Of a stretch of 43,952 nucleotides of DNA, positions 38,613 through 43,952 are shown in pieces. A model generated the notes under the pieces. It had not been told where the DNA came from and made no database searches. It was given only the letters and a program-made list of their open reading frames with translations. A program made the translations under genes and the position numbers. How positions within the stretch are numbered: position 1 is the stretch's first letter; every line of letters begins with the position of its first letter. Source of the DNA: Virgisporangium ochraceum (GTDB lineage: Bacteria > Actinomycetota > Actinomycetes > Mycobacteriales > Micromonosporaceae); assembly GCF_016863655.1 (NCBI RefSeq), contig NZ_BOPH01000118.1:1-43952 (forward strand), given 5' to 3'.

Positions 38613-41600
38613 GTGACGGTGACCGTGCTGGGTCCGCTCGCCGCCCGGGTCGGTGGTCGCACGGTCGACCTGGGCGGGCCGCGTCAGCGGGCGGTCCTCT
38701 CGCGGCTGGCGGTCGCCGGTGGCGACGTGGTGTCGACCGACCGGCTCATCGACGACCTCTGGGACGAGGAGCAGGCGCCGGCGAAGAAGCTGGCCGTGCT
38801 GCAGGTGCTCGTGTCGAACCTGCGGCGCGTCCTGGAGCCCGGACGGGTGCGCCGGGCACCGGCGACCGTGCTGGTCAGCGCGCCACCCGGATACGCGCTG
38901 AAGCTGCCGACCGCGGCGGTCGACGCGTGGCACTTCGACCACCGGGTCCGGCACGCGCTGACCGGGAACCTCCCGGAACACCGGCACCGGTCGCTCACGG
39001 AAGCGCTCGACGGATGGTCCGGGCCGCCGTACCTCGAGGTGGCCGACGCGTCGTGGGCGGCACCCGAGGTCGCCCGGCTCACCGAACTGCGGCTCGCCGC
39101 GATCGAGGCCCGCGCCGACGCCGACCTCGCCCTCGGCCGGCCGGCGGCCGTCGTCCCCGACCTGGAGCGGCTGCTGCACGACCACCCCGGCCGCGAGGAG
39201 GCGGTGCGGCTGCTCGTCCTCGCGCTCTACCGCGGCGGACGGCAGGGCGACGCCCTCGGAACGCTCCGCCGCGCCCGCGCGTACCTGGCCGACGAGCTCG
39301 GCGTCGACCCCGGGCCGGCCCTGCAGGCACTCGAAGCCGACGTGCTCGCCCAGTCACCCGTCCTGGCCCCGGCGGCAGTGCCCCGCTCAGCGCGTCACCT
39401 CGACATACCCACGGCCGTGAGCGACGGACCGACCGCGCTCGGACGCGGACCCGAACTGCGGGCGATCGCCGCCGCCGCCGACGAACCCGGCGCCCGGATC
39501 GTCTGGATCGTCGGCGAGGCCGGCGCCGGCAAGACGACCCTGGCCGAGGCGGCGCTGGCCGACCTGGCCGGACGCGGCTGGCGCACACTGCGCGGACGCT
39601 GCCCCGAAGTGGCCGGCGCCCCGCCCGGCTGGGCCTGGTCGGAGATCCTCGGGGGTGACCTGAACGTCGGCGACCGCACCCCGTTCCACCTCGGCAACGC
39701 CGTCGCCGACGCGCTCGACGCGAAGACCGTGGTGCTGCTGGAGGACGCCCACCGCGCCGACGACCTGACGCTGCAACTGCTCCGGCAGGTGCTGTCGCGG
39801 CGCGACCTGCTGGTGCTCGCCACCTACCGCGGCTCCGACGTCGGCGACGAGCTCGCCGCCACCATCGACGCCCTGCTCGCCGCGACCGCCGCCCACCTGC
39901 GGCTGGAAGGGCTCGACGCGCCCGCGGTGGCCGCGCTCGCCCGCCGGCACGGCATCGAGGATCCGGCCACCGTCGCGATGCTCGCCGAGCGCACCGGCGG
40001 CAACCCGCTGTTCGTCCGCGAGCTGGCCCGGCTCATCGCCGCGGAGGGCACGTCGGCGGCCCGCACCGCCGTGCCGACCGGCGTGCGCGAGGTCCTGCGC
40101 CGACGCGTCGCCCGGCTGCCCGGCGCGACGACCACCGCGCTGCGCCAGGCGGCCGTGCTCGGCCGGGACGTCGACGTCGACCTGCTCGCCCGGGTGGCCC
40201 GGCGCTCCGGCGACGACCTCCTCGACGCGCTCGAAACCGCCGTGCTGGCCGGGCTGCTCGACGAACCGGTGCCCGGACGGGTGCGGTTCGCGCACGCGCT
40301 CGTCCGCGACACGCTCTACGACGACACACCGCTGCTGCGCCGCACCCGCCTGCACGCGGCGGCGCTCACGGAGCTGAGCGGCACCGGCGACGCGGCGACC
40401 CTCGCCTACCATGCCGCCGCGGCGGCCGGGCCCGCGAACGCCCATGAGGCCGTGCCGTACGTCGTCGGCGCGGCCCGCGACGCCGAGGCCGTCGGCGCGT
40501 GGGGCGAAGCCGCCCGTCAGTGGACGTCGGCGCTGCGCCTGCACCAGCTGGCCGAACGCCACTCCGGCGGCGCCGCCGACCGGCGGGCCGCGCTGGTCGG
40601 CCTGCTCATCCCGGCGGTCACCGCGCTCGCCCGGTCCGGCGACACCACGCGTGCCCGCGAGCTGTACGTGAAAGCGGCCGCCCTGAGCCCTGACGTGCTC
40701 TGCGCCTGGGACGCGCCGCTGATCTGGTCCACCCGCCCGGGCGGGCCCGACGACCACATCCTGGCGACGGCCCGCGCGCTGCTCGACGGACAGCCGGACG
40801 ACGCCACGGCGGCGCGCCTGCACCTCGCCGTCTTCCGGGAGACCGAGGGCGTCGACGTGCCCGCCGCGATCGCGGCCACCGGAGCCGCCCTCGCCCTCGC
40901 CCGCCGGGTCGGCGACCCCCGCCTGCTGTGTGCCGCGCTGAACGCCCGCGCCTACGTGGCCCTCGGGCCCGACCTGGTCGCCGAGCGCCGCCCCGTGGCC
41001 GAGGAGCTGCTGCGGGTCGCCGCCGCGTCGGGGCAGACCGACCACGAGGCGGTCGCGCACTGGCTGCTGTTCCTGGAGTCGGCCTCGCGCGCCGACCTGC
41101 CGGGTGCGCTGGCCGAGGTGGCGACGGCCGTCGAACGCGCCGGCACCGGCCAGCTGGGTCAGCTGCTGTCGGTCGTGGCGATCTTCGGTGCGTTGCTGGA
41201 ACTGCTCGCCGGCCGTCCCGACGAGGCGCTGGCCCGGTACGAGACCGTGTCCCGCCAGCTCACCGAGCACGGCGCCGTCCACGGTGCACTGATGGCGACC
41301 GTCGGCCGGATCAGCGTCGCGATGGCCCGCGGCGACCTGTCGCCGGTGTGCGCGGAGATGGTGGAGATCGACCGCCGCTACCCGAAGGGCGTCACCGACG
41401 CGCTGGTGCTCTCACTGCTCGACGCCGGCCGCGTCGACGAGGCCCGCGCCGCCTGGGCCGGCCGCGCCGACGTCGCCCGCGACTACTACTGGCTCGCCTG
41501 GACCACCATGCGCGGCCACGCCGCCGCCCGCCTCGGGGATCTCGACGCCGCCCGGTCCCTCTACGCCGACCTGCTCCCGTTCGCCGGCCGCGTCGCCGGA

Positions 41601-41750
41601 CTCGACTCGGGCACGCTGAACGGCGGTCCGGTCGACGAGGCGCTGGCGGCCCTGGCCGACGCGCTCGGGCGTCCCGCGGCGGCGTCCGCGCACCGCGAGG
41701 CCGCCGCGGACCTCAGGGTCGAGGTCGCGGCGGCTCTCAAAGCGGGGTGA
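38613..41750 (+). CDS. SARP-type regulator with AAA-ATPase and TPR-like region
   Basis: 1045 residues. An OmpR-type winged helix (about 1-95: VTVLGPLAARVGGRTVDLGG, RAVLSRLAVAGGDVVS) is followed by the BTAD domain (about 95-245). An NB-ARC/AAA domain (about 265-560) has Walker A GEAGAGKTT near 300 and Walker B VVLLEDAHRAD near 378. The last about 480 residues are alpha-solenoid/TPR-like. Architecture of AfsR/SARP-family large regulators, which activate secondary-metabolite or stress genes on ATP-dependent sensing. GTG 38613 is the first valine of the conserved VTVTVLGPL start; the ribosome site is weak. A TAGCGT -10-like box lies near 38557. No biosynthetic cluster adjoins in this window. Confidence 0.9.
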   Translation: MTVTVLGPLAARVGGRTVDLGGPRQRAVLSRLAVAGGDVVSTDRLIDDLWDEEQAPAKKLAVLQVLVSNLRRVLEPGRVRRAPATVLVSAPPGYALKLPTAAVDAWHFDHRVRHALTGNLPEHRHRSLTEALDGWSGPPYLEVADASWAAPEVARLTELRLAAIEARADADLALGRPAAVVPDLERLLHDHPGREEAVRLLVLALYRGGRQGDALGTLRRARAYLADELGVDPGPALQALEADVLAQSPVLAPAAVPRSARHLDIPTAVSDGPTALGRGPELRAIAAAADEPGARIVWIVGEAGAGKTTLAEAALADLAGRGWRTLRGRCPEVAGAPPGWAWSEILGGDLNVGDRTPFHLGNAVADALDAKTVVLLEDAHRADDLTLQLLRQVLSRRDLLVLATYRGSDVGDELAATIDALLAATAAHLRLEGLDAPAVAALARRHGIEDPATVAMLAERTGGNPLFVRELARLIAAEGTSAARTAVPTGVREVLRRRVARLPGATTTALRQAAVLGRDVDVDLLARVARRSGDDLLDALETAVLAGLLDEPVPGRVRFAHALVRDTLYDDTPLLRRTRLHAAALTELSGTGDAATLAYHAAAAAGPANAHEAVPYVVGAARDAEAVGAWGEAARQWTSALRLHQLAERHSGGAADRRAALVGLLIPAVTALARSGDTTRARELYVKAAALSPDVLCAWDAPLIWSTRPGGPDDHILATARALLDGQPDDATAARLHLAVFRETEGVDVPAAIAATGAALALARRVGDPRLLCAALNARAYVALGPDLVAERRPVAEELLRVAAASGQTDHEAVAHWLLFLESASRADLPGALAEVATAVERAGTGQLGQLLSVVAIFGALLELLAGRPDEALARYETVSRQLTEHGAVHGALMATVGRISVAMARGDLSPVCAEMVEIDRRYPKGVTDALVLSLLDAGRVDEARAAWAGRADVARDYYWLAWTTMRGHAAARLGDLDAARSLYADLLPFAGRVAGLDSGTLNGGPVDEALAALADALGRPAAASAHREAAADLRVEVAAALKAG

Positions 41751-41801
41751 CGCACGTGAGCGCGCGTCCATCAGGTCGCGTCGGCCTGCCGGCACGCGGG
41801 C

Positions 41802-42458
41802 TCAGGCGGTCCCGAACACCCTGCGCTCACGACGGCGGAACATCACCGGCATCACCTTCACCATGAGGCGCAGCGGTAGGCCGCCCTCGGCGAGCATCAC
41901 CTGGGTCTCCTCCGGGGTGGCGACCGCGATCACCCGCGGCGCCTCGAACGACATCTTCGCGCCCCGGCCGCGCACGCCCTCCTCGACCGTCGCCCAGTCG
42001 GCGACCGACATGTACTCCCGGATGAGCGGCACGATCGTGCGTTCCTCGTCGGCGATGTGCTCGTGCAGCGTGTCGCGGATGTCGGCCATGTCGGCGGCGA
42101 GCGCGGCCGGGACCTCGCCGGTGGCCCGGAGGGCGGCCGCTCCGGCCCGTACCCGGTGCAGCTTCGGGTCGAGCACGGCGTGGTCGTCGGTCAGCTCGGT
42201 CAGGTCGACGTGCGGGCCGGCGGACTCCTCCAGCACCGGCCACAGGATGTCGTCCTCGGCGCTGTGATGGTGGTGGATGGAGTCGCACAGGTCGTCGATG
42301 TACCCGGCCACGGCGGCGGCCCGCTTCGGCGCGAAGCGGCTGTGGCCGGCGACGAGCGCGGTCACGCGGTTCAGGTCGCGCAGCATGGCGCGGTGGGCCA
42401 GCAGCAGGCCGAGCGGCTCGGGCTTCGGGTCGCCGGGGCGGCGCGGGGTCACGGTCAT
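41802..42458 (-). CDS. Hemerythrin HHE-domain protein
   Basis: 218 residues. Four-helix HHE fold with candidate iron ligands: LLLAHRAMLRDLNRV, IHHHHSAEDDILWPVLEE (HHxxE), LTDDHAVLDPKLHRV and LHEHIADEERTIVPLI (HxxxE). Members bind O2 or NO or store iron. The C-terminal about 60 residues form an extension with a basic end. ATG at 42458 follows the frameshifted membrane gene by 5 bp, so they were probably co-expressed. Confidence 0.9.
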   Translation of the reverse strand: MTVTPRRPGDPKPEPLGLLLAHRAMLRDLNRVTALVAGHSRFAPKRAAAVAGYIDDLCDSIHHHHSAEDDILWPVLEESAGPHVDLTELTDDHAVLDPKLHRVRAGAAALRATGEVPAALAADMADIRDTLHEHIADEERTIVPLIREYMSVADWATVEEGVRGRGAKMSFEAPRVIAVATPEETQVMLAEGGLPLRLMVKVMPVMFRRRERRVFGTA

Positions 42459-42463
42459 CGGTC

Positions 42464-42688
42464 TCACACTCCACTGAGGACGGTCGGGCGGCGGCTGTCG
42501 GAGACGGCCCTGATCATGAGGACACCGACCACCGCGACGGTGAGGCCGCGCGGAACTCGACGAGGAGGCCGGTGAACACCGGGAACGGCACGAACATGAG
42601 CAGCCCGACGACGGCGAGCCACACGAACGTGCCCGGCGGTCAGCGCCGCCACGGAGTGCGACTCCCCGTCGACGATGGGGTTGGTCAT
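42464..42688 (-). pseudogene. Small two-helix membrane protein broken by compensating frameshifts
   Basis: From ATG 42688 the frame reads MTNPIVDGESHSVAALTA, then becomes arginine-rich and meaningless for about 28 codons before recovering as LTVAVVGVLMIRAVSDSRRP. In the +1 frame the middle is a clear membrane helix: TFVWLAVVGLLMFVPFPVF then TGLLVEFR. One extra G in the CCC/GGG run at 42632-42634 and one missing base near 42545-42551 would restore a protein of about 75 residues with two membrane helices. Either a pseudogene or two sequence errors. It lies 5 bp upstream of the hemerythrin gene and probably formed a unit with it. Confidence 0.72.
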
Positions 42689-42728
42689 GGCTCTGCTGGA
42701 CATCTCGGTGTTCCCTGGTTCCCTGTTG

Positions 42729-42766
42729 GTGCGGTGTCCGACGCCACCTAAGGTCGGGCACCGCAC
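42729..42766. promoter_or_regulatory. 14-bp inverted repeat in the divergent promoter region
   Basis: GTGCGGTGTCCGAC and GTCGGGCACCGCAC (13 of 14 paired) around a 10-nt centre GCCACCTAAG. It lies between the membrane/hemerythrin pair (minus) and the VOC/PfpI pair (plus), a natural place for a shared operator. Confidence 0.6.
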
Positions 42767-42819
42767 TTCCAGGCCACCGAACGGCGACTTAAGAGCGGGC
42801 GACAGGGAAGGGGGTCGGC

Positions 42820-43227
42820 ATGACGGTCCGGCAGCTGCGGCTCGTGGTGGAGGCGGAGGACTACGACGCGGCGGTCGCGTTCTTCCGGGATGTGCTGGGG
42901 ATGGCGGAGCAGGAGGCGTACACCACCGGTGACGCCCGGGTCGCCATCCTCGACGCCGGCCGGGCCACGTTGGAGATCGCCAACCCGGCGCAGAAGCGCT
43001 ACATCGACGAGGTCGAGGTCGGGCGCGACGTGGCGCCGCAGCTGCGGGTGGCGTTCGAGGTCGACGACGGCCCCGCCGTGACCGCCCGGCTGGTCGCCGC
43101 CGGCGCGACCCAGGTGGCGCCGCCGACGGTGACGCCGTGGCGGTCGGTCAACTCGCGCCTGGAGGCGCCGGCGGGCCTGCAGATCACCGTGTTCCAGGAG
43201 CTGTTTGACGGTGACCGGCCCGGGTAG
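42820..43227 (+). CDS. VOC/glyoxalase-family protein
   Basis: 135 residues, one VOC module: LRLVVEAEDYDAAVAFFRDVLG, ARVAILDAGRATLEIANP, LRVAFEVDDGPAVTARLVAAG and LQITVFQEL. ATG at 42820 with GGAAGGGGG upstream. Followed 32 bp later by a PfpI gene; together they fit handling of reactive aldehydes, as both glyoxalase and DJ-1/PfpI families act on methylglyoxal-type damage (inference). Confidence 0.88.
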   Translation: MTVRQLRLVVEAEDYDAAVAFFRDVLGMAEQEAYTTGDARVAILDAGRATLEIANPAQKRYIDEVEVGRDVAPQLRVAFEVDDGPAVTARLVAAGATQVAPPTVTPWRSVNSRLEAPAGLQITVFQELFDGDRPG

Positions 43228-43259
43228 GCGGTCACGGTCAAGGAAAGCGGAGGTGTGAA

Positions 43260-43820
43260 GTGTCGACATCGAAGGTCCAGGGCCGGGTCGCGGTCCTGGT
43301 CGCCAATGAGGGCATCGAGCAGGTCGAGCTGACCGAGCCGTGGAAGGCGCTCGAGAACGCCGGCGCGCGGCCGGAGCTGATCGCGCCGAAGGGTGGCGAG
43401 GCGCAGGCGTTCAACCACCTCGACAAGGGTGACGCGTTCCCGGTCGACCGCACCGTCGCCGAGGCCGACCCGGACGACTACATCGGGCTGGTGCTCCCCG
43501 GCGGCGTGGCGAACCCCGACGCGTTGCGGATGGACAAGGACGCGGTGGCGTTCGTGCGGGCGTTCGTGTCCGCCGGCAAGCCGATCGCGGCGATCTGCCA
43601 CGCGCCGTGGACACTCGTCGAGGCCGACGCCGTCCGCGGCCGCAGGCTCACGTCGTGGCCGAGCCTGCAGACCGACGTCCGCAACGCGGGCGGGAACTGG
43701 GTCGACGAGGAGGTCGTCACCGACCGGGGGCTGGTCACCAGCCGCAAGCCGGACGACCTGCCGGCGTTCTGCGCCAAGATGCTCGAGGAGTTCGCGGAGG
43801 GCCGGCACCCGGTCCACTAG
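43260..43820 (+). CDS. PfpI/DJ-1-family (class I glutamine amidotransferase-like) protein
   Basis: 186 residues. Nucleophile elbow AICHAPW with Cys113 and following His; acidic residue in LTEPWKAL (Glu26 region) as in PfpI/YhbO; KGGEAQAF and LVLPGGVANPD complete the family pattern. Members are intracellular proteases or deglycase/chaperone-like stress proteins. GTG at 43260 with GGAGG 7 nt upstream. Its TAG stop (43818-43820) is contributed by the terminal CTAG of the repeat element. Confidence 0.92.
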   Translation: MSTSKVQGRVAVLVANEGIEQVELTEPWKALENAGARPELIAPKGGEAQAFNHLDKGDAFPVDRTVAEADPDDYIGLVLPGGVANPDALRMDKDAVAFVRAFVSAGKPIAAICHAPWTLVEADAVRGRRLTSWPSLQTDVRNAGGNWVDEEVVTDRGLVTSRKPDDLPAFCAKMLEEFAEGRHPVH

Positions 43821-43952
43821 CGTCCTGAATCGCAGGTTCGCGCGCAGTCGTGGATTGGGCAAAGCCGACATTTCAGATCGGACGGACCCCGCCGCCACTG
43901 TCCGTCACCGCAAACCTGCCCACCAGGTCTGTGCCGGTCGCCTTGATCGTTG
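43817..43952. repeat. Left half of the MITE-like inverted-repeat element, truncated by the window end
   Basis: CTAGCGTCCTGAATCGCAGG and the following 110 bases match 12601-12730 in the same orientation, with scattered differences, and stop at TTGATCGTTG in the central hairpin. The first CTAG contains the stop codon of the PfpI gene. Confidence 0.85.

Noticed and set aside
39387..41282. 631-codon open frame antisense to the SARP regulator
   Set aside because: Antisense open frames are expected at this GC content; composition is rich in H, Q, R and G with no domain, while the plus frame has BTAD and ATPase motifs.
38613..41750. Pathway-specific activator of a secondary-metabolite cluster in this window
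   Set aside because: No PKS, NRPS, terpene or RiPP genes adjoin; a SARP-like protein alone is not evidence of a cluster.
1..43952. CRISPR arrays, tRNA or rRNA genes, integrases
   Set aside because: No regularly spaced repeats, no cloverleaf with CCA-proximal features and no integrase or transposase ORF were seen.

Overview
This window is chromosomal DNA of a high-GC filamentous actinomycete. The evidence is GC-rich wobble positions throughout, frequent GTG and TTG starts, ATGA/GTGA gene overlaps, a SARP/BTAD giant regulator, an ECF41 sigma factor, an EccC-like FtsK ATPase, a MEDS/STAS anti-sigma pair and two NarL-type two-component systems. Genus cannot be fixed from sequence alone. Both window ends lie inside the middle of the same interspersed repeat that is complete at about 12.6-12.87 kb, so the window may be a whole contig broken at repeats. 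I see no rRNA, tRNA, CRISPR array, transposase, prophage or complete secondary-metabolite cluster.

Layout. 0.1-2.5 kb: NarL-type histidine kinase and response regulator. 2.5-7.9 kb: five minus-strand genes in a strict chain of 4-base overlaps, namely an UPF0104 flippase-like protein, an active-looking PAP2 phosphatase, a protein fusing a degenerate PAP2 domain to a protein-kinase-like domain, a lipoprotein and a secreted alpha/beta hydrolase. 8.1-10.9 kb: a small basic ORF and a polytopic O-antigen-ligase-like protein on plus, converging on a MEDS-HATPase / STAS anti-sigma pair. 11.1-12.6 kb: a ribosome-hibernation (HPF-like) protein and a DinB-like protein. 12.6-12.87 kb: the complete inverted-repeat element. 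12.9-17.8 kb: a propeller-SUKH protein, D-Ala-D-Ala carboxypeptidase, NDH-2-like flavoprotein and ECF41 sigma factor. 18-19.7 kb: secreted repeat protein and HAD phosphatase. 19.7-23.4 kb: LysR, divergent MFS plus APH(6)-like kinase, coiled-coil protein. 23.4-26 kb: LysR, divergent MFS, RidA-like protein. 26-29.1 kb: ABC transporter with a convergent two-component system. 29.2-33.4 kb: SnoaL-like protein and GntR regulator divergent from an M20 peptidase, an unknown protein, an amidohydrolase remnant and a CitE-like lyase. 33.4-36.1 kb: DHFR-like, AraC-like, MmcQ/YjbR, VOC and zinc-ribbon genes. 36.1-38.3 kb: a membrane protein coupled to a two-domain EccC-like ATPase. 38.6-41.75 kb: SARP-AAA-TPR regulator. 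41.8-43.8 kb: hemerythrin, a frameshifted membrane protein, VOC and PfpI genes.

Three themes stand out. First, the five-gene envelope module at 2.5-7.9 kb pairs an intact PAP2 enzyme with a PAP2 pseudoenzyme carrying a kinase domain. This is the best candidate for an undescribed system. Second, a minimal EccC-like ATPase (D1-D2 only) is tied to a small membrane protein without any other type VII secretion gene. Third, two families of non-coding inverted repeats sit at gene ends. One uses its own terminal CTAG as the stop codon of the adjacent gene. The other is an approximately 75-bp palindrome found three times. Many genes also carry a TANNNT -10 box exactly 6-7 nt before the start codon, the signature of leaderless mRNAs.
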